From Sphingomonas montanisoli (GTDB taxonomy: Bacteria; Pseudomonadota; Alphaproteobacteria; Sphingomonadales; Sphingomonadaceae): a DNA stretch of 64,000 nt. Position numbers and translations under genes: made by a program. Below the pieces are notes generated by a model. That model made no database searches and had not been told where the DNA came from. It was given only the letters and a program-made list of their open reading frames with translations. How positions within the stretch are numbered: the stretch's first letter is position 1; the number at the start of each line of letters is the position of its first letter. The stretch covers positions 983,263 through 1,047,262 of the forward strand of contig NZ_VTOU01000003.1 of NCBI RefSeq assembly GCF_008274695.1, given 5' to 3'. This document shows positions 1 to 7,625 of the stretch, one piece after another.

Positions 1-6
1 CACGTC

Positions 7-42
7 AGAATGCCCCCAAACCACGTGATCTGGGGGCATTCT
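7..42. repeat. Large hairpin downstream of dps
   Basis: Bases 7-18 and 31-42 are a perfect 12-bp inverted repeat with a 12-base loop. It lies just past the 3' end of the leftward dps gene, so it may act as a terminator or mRNA-stabilising stem. Neither flank has a clear T-run, so a protein-binding or REP-like role is equally possible. Confidence 0.5.
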
Positions 43-96
43 AAACGATCATGATCGCCTCATGACTGAAGACGTGTCCGTTATGGACTTGAACGA

Positions 97-597
97 TCAG
101 CCGTTGCGCGATGCTTCGAACAGGAACCAGGCGCGCTCCTCGGCCTGGTCGGTCCATTCGTCGAGAATGCCCGAAGTGGCATTGTCCTTGGCCGCGTCGA
201 CGATGTCCTTGGCCTCGCGCAGCTTGGCGACGAGCGAGAGATTGTCCTCGCGCAGTTCCTTCAGCATGTCCGCTGGCGCGACATAATCGGCGTCATTGTC
301 CTTCACCGACTGGCGGCGCGCGATGTCGCCGATCGAGCGCAACGTGACGTTGCCGGTCTTGCGCACGCGCTCCGCAATCGCATCGGTGGTCGCGAAGATC
401 TGCGCGGCCTGATCGTCGAGCAGCAGATGATAGTCCCGGAAATGCGGACCGGAGACGTGCCAGTGGAAGTTCTTGGTCTTGAAATAGATCGCATAGCTGT
501 CGGCAAGGATGCCGTTCAGCGCGTCCGCCACGCTCATCGCGCTGTTGCTCTGCAGATCGGTTGGCGTCGCGAGCGGCGCCTTGGGCTTCTTGGCCAT
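97..597 (-). CDS. dps: Dps family DNA-binding ferritin-like protein
   Basis: 166-residue member of the Dps/ferritin family, which oxidises and stores iron in a 12-subunit shell and protects DNA in stress. The His-Trp-His motif near residues 45-47, the following GPHFRDYH segment and the acidic LLLDD segment match the inter-subunit ferroxidase region. The Lys-rich N-terminus (MAKKPK) fits the DNA-binding tail of many Dps proteins. A longer reading frame begins at 648, but the ATG at 597 has a good purine-rich ribosome site (GGGAGAAGA) and starts at the usual place. Monocistronic and leftward, divergent from rpmG. Confidence 0.9.
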   Translation of the reverse strand: MAKKPKAPLATPTDLQSNSAMSVADALNGILADSYAIYFKTKNFHWHVSGPHFRDYHLLLDDQAAQIFATTDAIAERVRKTGNVTLRSIGDIARRQSVKDNDADYVAPADMLKELREDNLSLVAKLREAKDIVDAAKDNATSGILDEWTDQAEERAWFLFEASRNG

Positions 598-759
598 ATC
601 TCTTCTCCCGCTGGATTCGATTCGGAACGCTAACGAACCATGTGCCAAATGGTGGCAGATAAAGGGAGTAAATTTCGTCGCTTGCTGATATCGACTGGCC
701 CGATAAGCGGACTCGTGCTTGACTCTGTGGGCTTGGCGCGGTTAAGGGCGCGTCCGATC

Positions 760-786
760 AGCGGCGGCGACGCCGCTTTATTTTTT
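760..786 (+). terminator. Terminator-like hairpin in the rpmG leader
   Basis: A 7-bp GC-rich stem (760-766 with 771-777) and GCGA loop are followed by TTATTTTTT. This has the form of an intrinsic terminator for rightward transcription. It lies 55 bases before the rpmG start codon and just downstream of a possible -35 box (TTGACT at 719-724). No rightward gene precedes it, so leader attenuation or a short RNA is more likely than ordinary gene-end termination. Confidence 0.5.
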
Positions 787-840
787 CTGGCGGCCAACCT
801 TCGAGGGTGCCCGTCGCACCAACGCTTAGGGAATCAGGTC

Positions 841-1008
841 ATGGCAAAGCCGACCACCGTCAAGATCCGCCTCGTCAGCACCGCTGACACCGGCTTCTTC
901 TACGTCACGAAGAAGAACCCGCGCACCCAGACCGAGAAGTTCAGCTTCCGCAAGTATGACCCCGTCGTGCGCAAGCATGTCGAGTTCAAGGAAGCCAAGA
1001 TCAAGTAA
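841..1008 (+). CDS. rpmG: 50S ribosomal protein L33
   Basis: 55-residue protein of the bL33 family, a small component of the large ribosomal subunit near the E site. The sequence starts [18 protein letters not shown] and keeps the basic centre with the YVTKKNPR and [14 protein letters not shown] segments of the alphaproteobacterial form. It lacks the four zinc-binding cysteines of the C+ paralogue, so it is the zinc-independent type. Length is standard. A hairpin lies in the leader and an intrinsic terminator follows, so it is transcribed alone. Confidence 0.97.
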   Translation: MAKPTTVKIRLVSTADTGFFYVTKKNPRTQTEKFSFRKYDPVVRKHVEFKEAKIK

Positions 1009-1049
1009 GCCGCGCCGGCCCCGCGGGGCCGCATCGCTGAACGGACGAG

Positions 1050-1080
1050 CGCCCGCCCTTATCGGCGGGCGTTTGCGTTT
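1050..1080 (+). terminator. Intrinsic terminator after rpmG
   Basis: Perfect 8-bp GC stem, bases 1050-1057 with 1064-1071, loop CTTATC, followed by a T-rich tail. It sits 42 bases past the rpmG stop and also faces the convergent divK gene. Confidence 0.85.
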
Positions 1081-1101
1081 GTGCCAATAGTCGGGGCGCG
1101 C

Positions 1102-1512
1102 TCAGGCCCGCGCGAAGCCCAGCCCGTCGTTCATCCCGTCGCCGAGCGGGCCGATCAGCTCTTCGACCGAGGCGACGAATCGCATCACCGTGATCGGCTT
1201 GGAAACGTAGGAATCGGCCCCCGCCTCGCGCACGCGGGCTTCGTCGCCCTTGCCCGCATAAGCGGTCACCGCCATCACCGGGATCTTCTCGAGGTCGGGC
1301 AGCGCGCGCAGCCGCTGGATCAGCTCGACCCCGCTGACATGCGGCAGATGGATGTCCATGATGACCAGATCGGGGTGGAATTCGGCGATGCGATCGACGG
1401 CGACGCGCGAGTCGCGCACGCCCACCACATCGGCGCCGTGCGCACGCAACAGATCCTGAAAGAGCCGCAGGTTCAGCTCATTGTCCTCGACAATCAGGAC
1501 TTTCTTCGCCAC
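1102..1512 (-). CDS. divK: Single-domain response regulator, DivK-like
   Basis: 136-residue CheY-like receiver with no output domain. The KKVLIVEDNELNLRLF start, phospho-acceptor aspartate in LVIMDIHLP, the AVTAYAGKGDE segment and the SKPI lysine are all present and strongly resemble DivK of Caulobacter. DivK controls the kinases PleC and DivJ and, through DivL/CckA, the cell cycle. I chose the GTG at 1512 because GAGGG lies just upstream and family members begin (M)(A/T)KKVLIVEDN; an in-frame GTG at 1524 is less likely. No pleD lies next to it, unlike in some relatives. Confidence 0.88.
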   Translation of the reverse strand: MAKKVLIVEDNELNLRLFQDLLRAHGADVVGVRDSRVAVDRIAEFHPDLVIMDIHLPHVSGVELIQRLRALPDLEKIPVMAVTAYAGKGDEARVREAGADSYVSKPITVMRFVASVEELIGPLGDGMNDGLGFARA

Positions 1513-1568
1513 GCACCCTCGCACACCTGTTCAAGCTCACGTTAAACTATCCGAGTCCGGATACAAAA

Positions 1569-1856
1569 TTGAGAAATCACGGAATTGACAGCAGCGAGGC
1601 GATGGGCATGGCGCTTTCGGCGCTGGGCTGGGCGCTGTCCGAATCCGCGCGCGCCGAACGTCTGCTCGCCCTTACCGGGCTGACGCCCGAGGGCTTGCGC
1701 GCGGGGCTTGGCGACCCGGCGCTGCTGGGTGCGGTCCTCGGTTTCGTCGAGGCGCACGAGCCCGATCTCATCGCCTGCGCCGACGCGATCGGCTCCAGTC
1801 CGGAGAAGCTGGTCGCCGCGCGCCACATATTGTCACCGGAGGGGAACTGGGAATGA
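1569..1856 (+). CDS. DUF3572 family protein
   Basis: 95-residue alphaproteobacterial protein of unknown function. The ALSALGWALSES start, the RLLALTGL segment and the HEPDLIACADAIG helix are typical of DUF3572. The first in-frame start is TTG at 1569 with a weak ribosome site; ATG codons at 1602 and 1608 are alternatives but would remove part of the conserved N-terminus. Its stop overlaps the start of the next gene (ATGA), so the two are translationally coupled. It is convergent with no gene and divergent from divK. Confidence 0.75.
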   Translation: MRNHGIDSSEAMGMALSALGWALSESARAERLLALTGLTPEGLRAGLGDPALLGAVLGFVEAHEPDLIACADAIGSSPEKLVAARHILSPEGNWE

Positions 1857-2485
1857 GTGGAAGGCCGCTGCTGATCACCGATTGCGACGAGGTGCTGCTC
1901 CACATGGTGGGTCCGTTCCAGACCTGGCTCGATCGTGATCATGCGATCGACTTCGATCTGGAAGGCGAGAATTTCGAAGGCGCGCTGGTTCGCCGCCACG
2001 ATGCCAGCGTGGTGCAGCCGGGCGAGATCTGGCCGCTGCTCGATGCCTTCTTCACCAATCAGATGCACAGCCAGACCCTGGTTCCCCACGCCGACCGCGC
2101 GCTTGCGACGATCGCGGAGGTGGCGGACATCGTCGTCCTGACCAACATCACCGAACAGTTCCACGCCGGCCGGGTCGATCAGCTCGCGGCGCTGGACATC
2201 CGCCACCGGGTCCAGTGCAACCAGGGCGGCAAGGGTGAGCCGATCGCGCGGCTGGTCGAGGAATTCCAGCCGTCGGTCACCGTCTTCGTCGACGACACAC
2301 CCTTCCATCACGGCTCTGTCGCCAAATATGCGCCCGAGGTGTGGCGGCTCCACATGATCGCCGAGCCGCGCGTCGCCGTGCGCCGCCCGCCCGCGCCCGA
2401 TGCGCATGCACGGATCGACGATTGGAGCGACGCGCTGCCGTGGATCCTCGGTCGATTCGGCGAGGGCGTGAAAGCCGCAGCTTGA
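1853..2485 (+). CDS. HAD-superfamily hydrolase
   Basis: 210-residue protein with haloacid dehalogenase-like signatures: the N-terminal DCDEVLL segment is the motif I DxD site, VVLTNIT near residue 98 fits motif II, and VFVDDTPFH near residue 143 fits the motif IV acidic pair. The family mostly consists of phosphatases; the substrate cannot be told from sequence. It overlaps the DUF3572 gene by four bases and is followed closely by the RidA gene, so these probably form one transcript through 4843. Confidence 0.75.
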   Translation: MSGRPLLITDCDEVLLHMVGPFQTWLDRDHAIDFDLEGENFEGALVRRHDASVVQPGEIWPLLDAFFTNQMHSQTLVPHADRALATIAEVADIVVLTNITEQFHAGRVDQLAALDIRHRVQCNQGGKGEPIARLVEEFQPSVTVFVDDTPFHHGSVAKYAPEVWRLHMIAEPRVAVRRPPAPDAHARIDDWSDALPWILGRFGEGVKAAA

Positions 2486-2516
2486 CGGCATGGAAGCCGG
2501 TGGCGACAAGGCGGGC

Positions 2517-2984
2517 ATGACGATCGAAGCCCGCCTGTCCGAACTGGGGATCACCATCCCCGCCCCCGCCGCCCCCGTCGCCGCTTATGTGCCGACCGTC
2601 GAGGTGAACGGGCTGCTCCATATCTCCGGCCAGCTGCCATTCCGCGAGGATGGCAGCTTCCAGAAGGGCTATCTGGGCAAGGATGTGAGCCTGGAAGAAG
2701 GCCAGGAGGCGGCGAAGCGCTGCGCGATCATGCTGATCGCGCAGATCAAGGCTGCGCTCGGCGGCGATCTGGACCGGGTCGAGCGGATCGTGAAGCTCGG
2801 TGCCTTCATCTCATCGACGCCCGACTTCACCGATCAGCCCAAGGTCGCCAATGGCGCGTCCGAACTGATGGTCGCGGTGTTCGGCGATGCAGGCCGCCAT
2901 GCGCGCAGCGCGGTGGGCGTGCCGGTGCTTCCGTTGGGCGCCGCGGTGGAAATCGACGCGATTGTCGCTGTTCGGCCTGCTTGA
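2517..2984 (+). CDS. RidA family protein
   Basis: 155-residue member of the RidA/YjgF superfamily of small trimeric proteins. Canonical RidA hydrolyses reactive enamine/imine intermediates. Here the GLLHISGQLPF segment, the central DLDRVERIVKLGAFI stretch and the C-terminal HARSAVGVPVLPLGAAVEIDAI match the subgroup of longer alphaproteobacterial homologues. The Arg that contacts substrate carboxylates in canonical RidA appears to be the one in HARSAVG. An ATG at 2490 is in frame, but 2517 has an AAGG ribosome site and gives the usual start MTIEARL. The 3' end overlaps the next gene. Confidence 0.85.
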   Translation: MTIEARLSELGITIPAPAAPVAAYVPTVEVNGLLHISGQLPFREDGSFQKGYLGKDVSLEEGQEAAKRCAIMLIAQIKAALGGDLDRVERIVKLGAFISSTPDFTDQPKVANGASELMVAVFGDAGRHARSAVGVPVLPLGAAVEIDAIVAVRPA

Positions 2985-3702
2985 TCGGATCCGCTACAGG
3001 CGGTCCGAAGCGCGCCGCATCGGCTGGCTCGCCCGGGTGCCCTACGCCCATCGCGGGCTGCACGGCACGCAGAATGTCGAGAATAGCCGCGCGGCGGTCC
3101 GCGCCGCAGTAGAGGCCGGCTATGGGGTCGAGGTCGATGCTCGGCTCAGCCTCGACGGCATGGCCTATGTCTTCCACGATGCGACGCTCGATCGGCTGAC
3201 CGACAGCAGTGGGGAGCTTCGCCGCATGGCGGGGCACGATCTGTCGCAGACGAAGCTGAAGGGCAGCGACGAGACGATCCCGCGCCTCGCCGAAATCCTG
3301 GAGATCGTCGCGGGGCGGGTGCCGATCCTGATCGAGATCAAGGCCGAAGGACCCGTCGCGCAGACCTGCGTCGCGGTTCGCCACGCGCTTGCCGGCTATC
3401 GCGGCAATGCGGCGGTGATGAGCTTTTCGGGCGACGTGGTGAAGTGGTTCTCCGAACATGGCGAACATATCACCCGCGGTCTGATCCTGTCGTCGAAGGA
3501 CAAGGATCAGCGGCGCGATCGCAATTTGCGGATGCGCGCGGAGTTCGTGGCGGTCGACATCCGCGATCTGCCGAGCCGGTTCGCGCGTCGCCTGCGCTCG
3601 CGCCGCATCCCTGTGCTGACCTGGACGGTGCGTGATGCGGCAGCGCAGGCGCTGGCCAAGGACGAGGCCGATCAGATCATCTTCGAGGCCCCGGGATGGT
3701 GA
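2962..3702 (+). CDS. Glycerophosphodiester phosphodiesterase
   Basis: 246-residue GDPD-family enzyme, a TIM-barrel hydrolase that releases an alcohol and glycerol-3-phosphate from glycerophosphodiesters such as deacylated phospholipids. The catalytic signature is visible: AHRG near residue 30, the Glu/Asp pair in GVEVDARL, the histidine in VFHDATLDRLT, and IEIKAE for metal binding. No signal peptide is seen, so it is probably cytoplasmic (UgpQ-like). I chose a TTG start at 2962, inside the RidA gene; the reading frame is open further upstream but unrelated there. The acyltransferase gene follows after 7 bases. Confidence 0.85.
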   Translation: MSLFGLLDRIRYRRSEARRIGWLARVPYAHRGLHGTQNVENSRAAVRAAVEAGYGVEVDARLSLDGMAYVFHDATLDRLTDSSGELRRMAGHDLSQTKLKGSDETIPRLAEILEIVAGRVPILIEIKAEGPVAQTCVAVRHALAGYRGNAAVMSFSGDVVKWFSEHGEHITRGLILSSKDKDQRRDRNLRMRAEFVAVDIRDLPSRFARRLRSRRIPVLTWTVRDAAAQALAKDEADQIIFEAPGW

Positions 3703-3709
3703 AAGGCGC

Positions 3710-4843
3710 ATGGTAGAGGACGCCGTTGCCCGGATGGGCGAGGGAGTCCTGGGCTTCGACGCGGGCGAGTGGGATGCGTGTGCGGGCGCCGACAATCCCT
3801 TCGTCAGCCACGCTTTCCTGTCGGCGCTGGAAGAATCGGGAAGCGCGGTCGCGCGTACCGGATGGCAGCCGATCCCCATCGTGGTCGACGATACGGACGG
3901 ACGGCCCGCAGCGATCCTGCCGGCTTATGCCAAGAGCCACAGCCAGGGCGAATACGTGTTCGATCATGGCTGGGCCGATGCGTGGGAGCGCGCCGGCGGG
4001 CATTATTATCCCAAGCTGCAGATCGCGGTTCCGTTCAGCCCGGTGCCGGGGCCGCGCCTGTTGCTGCGCGATCCCGATCTCGCTCCGGTGCTGATCGCAG
4101 CCGCCGAGGCTGTCGTGCAACGGCACGGTTTGTCCTCGGCTCATGCGACCTTCGTGGAGGAGGCGCAGATTCCATTGTTCGAGGCGGCGGGCTGGCTGAT
4201 CCGCACCGATCGACAGTTTCACTGGGCCAATCGCGATTATGGCAGCTTCGACGACTTCCTGGGCGCGCTCGCCTCCCGCAAACGCAAGGCGATCCGCAAG
4301 GAGCGGGCGGCGGCGGTCGAAGGGCTGGAGATCGTGCGGCTGACCGGCGACGCGATCGGCGAAGCGCATTGGGACGCCTTCTGGCATTTCTATCAGGATA
4401 CCGGCGCGCGCAAATGGGGGCGGCCTTATCTGACGCGGGCCTTCTTCACGCTGCTGGGGCAGCGGATGGCCGACAGGATCATATTGGTGCTGGCACTGCG
4501 CGATAGAGTTCCGATTGCGGGGGCGCTCAACCTGATCGGCGCCGACACGCTCTACGGCCGCTATTGGGGATGCACCGAGGAGGTGCCCTTCCTCCATTTC
4601 GAGCTGTGCTATTATCAGGCGATCGACATAGCGATCGAACGCGGCCTCGCCCGCGTGGAGGCGGGGGCGCAGGGCGAACACAAGCTCGCGCGTGGCTATG
4701 AGCCGACGCCGACCTGGTCGGCGCACTATATTCCCGATCCGAACTTCCGGCGCGCGGTGGCGGACTATTTGGTAGCCGAACGTCGGGCCATTGCCGAGAA
4801 TATTCAGGATCTCGGCGAATATACGCCGTTCAAGAAGGGCTGA
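3710..4843 (+). CDS. GNAT/FemAB-like acyltransferase (DUF482, COG3146)
   Basis: 377-residue protein of the DUF482 family, a peptidogalycan/FemAB-like branch of the GNAT fold. Segments typical of the family are NPFVSHAFL near residue 25, the basic RKRKAIRKER stretch, GRPYLTRAFF, and the C-terminal GAQGEHKLARGYEPT block. Its substrate is unknown; a role in lipid or cell-wall acylation has been suggested for the family. Start ATG 3710 has a GAAAGG ribosome site 7 bases after the GDPD stop, so the two genes are probably coupled. Confidence 0.8.
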   Translation: MVEDAVARMGEGVLGFDAGEWDACAGADNPFVSHAFLSALEESGSAVARTGWQPIPIVVDDTDGRPAAILPAYAKSHSQGEYVFDHGWADAWERAGGHYYPKLQIAVPFSPVPGPRLLLRDPDLAPVLIAAAEAVVQRHGLSSAHATFVEEAQIPLFEAAGWLIRTDRQFHWANRDYGSFDDFLGALASRKRKAIRKERAAAVEGLEIVRLTGDAIGEAHWDAFWHFYQDTGARKWGRPYLTRAFFTLLGQRMADRIILVLALRDRVPIAGALNLIGADTLYGRYWGCTEEVPFLHFELCYYQAIDIAIERGLARVEAGAQGEHKLARGYEPTPTWSAHYIPDPNFRRAVADYLVAERRAIAENIQDLGEYTPFKKG

Positions 4844-4965
4844 GTCTTTTTGTTTAAGCCCTCAAACGCCGGGCGCCGGGCATCCGCCCGGCTTGGCTTC
4901 CTCGCATAAGCTCGGGCGGCCGTTCGGCCTTGCGGGGCCTGCGGCTCCGACCCTCATTCAAGCGA

Positions 4966-5262
4966 TCACGCGGCCAGGCGGTTGCCCATGCCCAAAAACG
5001 CACGCGCCTGGCGCTGCGCTTCGATGATCTCGCGGGCGGACATGTCTTCGGAAATCTCGCTGCGATATTCGGCGGCCAGGCTGTTGCCCTTCACGGCGGC
5101 GATGTTGAACCACTTATGGGCTTCGATCAGGTCGAGGTCACAGCCGTCGGTGCCGGCCGAATAAGACACGCCCAGTTCGAAACAGGCATCGCCGTCGCCG
5201 CGCATCGCATCGCGCCTACGGCTTTCGGTCAGGAAGATCTGCGTGTTGATGCTGTGGCCCAT
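4966..5262 (-). CDS. Sel1-like repeat protein
   Basis: 98-residue protein with one Sel1/TPR-like unit: the segment CFELGVSYSAG, then LIEAHKWFNIAAVKGN near residues 45-61. Such alpha-alpha repeats mediate protein contacts. The remaining C-terminal part (MSAREIIEAQRQARAFL) is a helix common in short alphaproteobacterial Sel1 proteins. No signal peptide. Partner unknown. Leftward and apparently monocistronic; the 145 bases upstream separate it from panC on the same strand. Confidence 0.75.
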   Translation of the reverse strand: MGHSINTQIFLTESRRRDAMRGDGDACFELGVSYSAGTDGCDLDLIEAHKWFNIAAVKGNSLAAEYRSEISEDMSAREIIEAQRQARAFLGMGNRLAA

Positions 5263-5406
5263 GATTGTCGCTCCTCAAGTCGGGAGCGACGAGCCTCGTC
5301 AAAACCTCTTCCGTCGGTCCCTGTGAGGGTTAACGGCGTCTGCACCTTAACGTTTAGTAACCGGCCTCAACTACTCATTCGAAAGTCTATTCGCGATCGT
5401 TCGATT

Positions 5407-6261
5407 TTACATCGATTTGACATTTTCGACCGAAATATTGTCGATCAGCCGGGTTCTTCCCAACTTGGCGGCGGCGATCAGGCGTGCCGGCGAATCGATC
5501 GATTCGACGGGCTCGAGGCTGTCGGCATCGACCAGCGCGACATAATCGATCGGCCCGAACCCCGCTTCGGTCAGCCGTGCCTTCGCGGCGTCGAGCGCCG
5601 CTGCGACGGATGTGCCACGCCCGATCGCGGCAACAGCGTCGCCCAGCGCGCGGGGGAGGGCGCGCGCGGCGATCCGCTCCTCGGGCGAGAGATACGCATT
5701 GCGCGAGGAGAGGGCGAGCCCATCATCGTCGCGCTGGGTCGGCACCCCGACGATCTCGATCCCGACGTCGAGATCGCGGACCATCCGGCGGATGACGGCA
5801 AGTTGCTGGAAATCCTTTTCGCCGAAAAAGGCGATGTCCGGTCGCACCTGAAGCAGCAGCTTGGCGACGACGGTGGCGACCCCGGCGAAATGGCCGGGCC
5901 GCGCCTCGCCTTCCCAACGCGCGGTGACGCCCTCGACCTCGATCGAACTCGCGAAGCCCGCCGGATACATTTCCGCGACATCGGGTGCCCACAGGATCGC
6001 GGCGTCGGCCGCCTCCAGCATCGCGGCATCGGCCGCCTCGCGGCGGGGATAGGCGTCCAGATCCTCGTTCGGTGCGAACTGGGTTGGGTTGACGAAGATC
6101 GAGACCACCACCTGGCATCCGCGCGCGCGCGCCGCATCGACCAGCGCGATATGGCCGGCATGGAGCGCGCCCATCGTGGGGACGAGTGCGACCGGGCTTC
6201 CAGTGTTCACCAGCGCACGTACGGCGACGCGCAGCTCGGTTATGTGACGAATGATTTGCAC
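5407..6261 (-). CDS. panC: Pantoate--beta-alanine ligase
   Basis: 284-residue pantothenate synthetase, which joins pantoate and beta-alanine with ATP in vitamin B5/CoA synthesis. The nucleotide-site signature PTMGALHAGH (HIGH-like) is near residue 27, FVNPTQF and the RWEGEARPGHFAGVATVV pantoate/ATP loop follow, then GEKDFQQLAVIRRMV and the KMSKS-like SSRNAYLS. Length is normal. The frame opens upstream to 6318, but GTG 6261 gives the usual start QIIRHITELR. It is divergent from mipZ with about 90 bases between the starts, an arrangement seen in other alphaproteobacteria. Confidence 0.93.
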   Translation of the reverse strand: MQIIRHITELRVAVRALVNTGSPVALVPTMGALHAGHIALVDAARARGCQVVVSIFVNPTQFAPNEDLDAYPRREAADAAMLEAADAAILWAPDVAEMYPAGFASSIEVEGVTARWEGEARPGHFAGVATVVAKLLLQVRPDIAFFGEKDFQQLAVIRRMVRDLDVGIEIVGVPTQRDDDGLALSSRNAYLSPEERIAARALPRALGDAVAAIGRGTSVAAALDAAKARLTEAGFGPIDYVALVDADSLEPVESIDSPARLIAAAKLGRTRLIDNISVENVKSM

Positions 6262-6351
6262 GGCTGCACGGCCTCGGATAATCGCGGAACCGGGCTTCTT
6301 TGGGTGACCGGGGGGCATGAATCAAGCCCACCAGAAACAGGACAGGACGCC

Positions 6352-7158
6352 TTGGGGAACGGTCATCTCATTGTATTCGCGAACGAAAAGGGCGGTTCGG
6401 GAAAATCGACCACCTCGGTTCACGTCGCCGTCGCGCTGAGCGTTGCGGGCAAAAAGGTCGCCGCGGTCGACATGGACACGCGCCAGCGCACGCTCGGTCG
6501 CTATCTCGAAAACCGCGCCGCGACTGTCCGTCGGACCGGACAGACGCTCCCGCTGCCGCATTTCGAAACCTTCGATCCCGCAATCGATGACGATGCCGGC
6601 GCGCTGATCGAACGGCTGCTGTCCGAATATGAAGTCGTCGTGGTCGATACGCCCGGGCGTGACGACGTCTATACGCGCGCCGCGATCGAGCGGGCGGACA
6701 CGCTCGTCACGCCGATCAACGACAGCTTCATCGATCTCGACCTGATCGGGCAGGTCGACCCCGATACGTTCAAGATCAGGAAGCCCAGCTTCTATGCCGA
6801 GGTGGTGTGGGATGCGCGCAAGGCCCGCGCCCGCGCCGATGGCGGCACGGTCGACTGGGTCGTCCTGCGCAACCGGCTCCAGCATCTCGAAGCGCGCAAC
6901 ATGCGCCGCGTGGCCGAGGCGATGGGCGATCTGGCCAAACGCGTCGGGTTCCGCGTGATCCCGGGCCTGTCGGAGCGGGTGATCTATCGCGAACTTTTCC
7001 CCAAGGGACTGACCCTGCTCGACATGGGCGCGCTGGGTAGCGAGGCGGGGCTAGCCCATATCGCCGCGCGGCAGGAACTGCGCGAGATGATCGCCGGCCT
7101 CGCGCTCTCGCAATGGCCCCAGCACCAGGCGCCGCAGCCGCAGGCTATTCCCCGGTGA
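6352..7158 (+). CDS. mipZ: Division-plane positioning ATPase MipZ
   Basis: 268-residue ParA/Mrp-type ATPase. MipZ forms a gradient from the ParB-bound poles and blocks FtsZ polymerisation away from midcell. Seen here: deviant Walker A FANEKGGSGKSTTSVH at about residues 7-22, the VDMDTRQRTLGRYLENR block typical of MipZ, Walker B VVVDTPGRDD near residue 100, and the long basic insert before DWVVLRNRL. I chose a TTG start at 6352, since family members begin a few residues before the P-loop; no ATG is available there. The frame stays open far upstream by chance. Its 3' end overlaps the DnaJ-domain gene by 46 bases. Confidence 0.9.
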   Translation: MGNGHLIVFANEKGGSGKSTTSVHVAVALSVAGKKVAAVDMDTRQRTLGRYLENRAATVRRTGQTLPLPHFETFDPAIDDDAGALIERLLSEYEVVVVDTPGRDDVYTRAAIERADTLVTPINDSFIDLDLIGQVDPDTFKIRKPSFYAEVVWDARKARARADGGTVDWVVLRNRLQHLEARNMRRVAEAMGDLAKRVGFRVIPGLSERVIYRELFPKGLTLLDMGALGSEAGLAHIAARQELREMIAGLALSQWPQHQAPQPQAIPR

Positions 7159-7556
7159 TCCTCGCGCTGCTGGCCGCCCTCGGCGTCGGCTGGTGGATGT
7201 GGAAGAAGGGCGAACTGCGCCGTTTCGATACCAATGATCTCGCGATCGCCGGCTTCGCGATCGTCGGCCTGATCCTGACGATGAAGGGTAATGAGATAAG
7301 CGGCCCGACGATGTTGATCATCGCCGCGATCTGGTTCGCGCGGACCTATGCGCCCGGCGGATCGAAGCGGTCGCACCCCATGGGCCGCAGCGAGGCGCTG
7401 CGTATCCTCGAACTCGGGCCGGATCCCGATGCCGCCGCGATACGCGACGCGCATCGTCGGCTCGTTTCGCGCGTTCATCCCGATCGCGGCGGCTCGGCTG
7501 AGCTTGCCGCGCAGGTCAATCGGGCGCGCGACGTGCTTCTTTCGCGTGCGAACTGA
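7113..7556 (+). CDS. Membrane-anchored DnaJ-domain protein
   Basis: 147 residues: two hydrophobic segments (about 12-28 and 43-75) followed by a short C-terminal J domain with the HPD motif (RVHPDRGGS) near residue 121. The J domain would stimulate a DnaK-type chaperone at the inner membrane, as in DjlA or TIM14-like proteins. The layout is common in alphaproteobacteria next to mipZ. It overlaps mipZ by 46 bases and is likely co-transcribed with it. The Hsp70 partner and client are unknown. Confidence 0.8.
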   Translation: MAPAPGAAAAGYSPVILALLAALGVGWWMWKKGELRRFDTNDLAIAGFAIVGLILTMKGNEISGPTMLIIAAIWFARTYAPGGSKRSHPMGRSEALRILELGPDPDAAAIRDAHRRLVSRVHPDRGGSAELAAQVNRARDVLLSRAN

Positions 7557-7625
7557 CCTGCCGCAGTTGACGACGTAACAAAGCCGCACCAATCCTTGCG
7601 CGCTTCTTCAGTATTGGAGGTTTTC

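Noticed and set aside
4860..4930. GC-rich inverted repeats between the acyltransferase and Sel1-like genes.
   Set aside because: Short imperfect stems of the kind expected in GC-rich DNA or a common genomic repeat; too weak to name as a feature.
4930..6351. Upstream extension of the mipZ frame for over 470 codons.
   Set aside because: It lies antisense to panC and the Sel1-like gene and has no conserved sequence; mipZ starts just before its P-loop.
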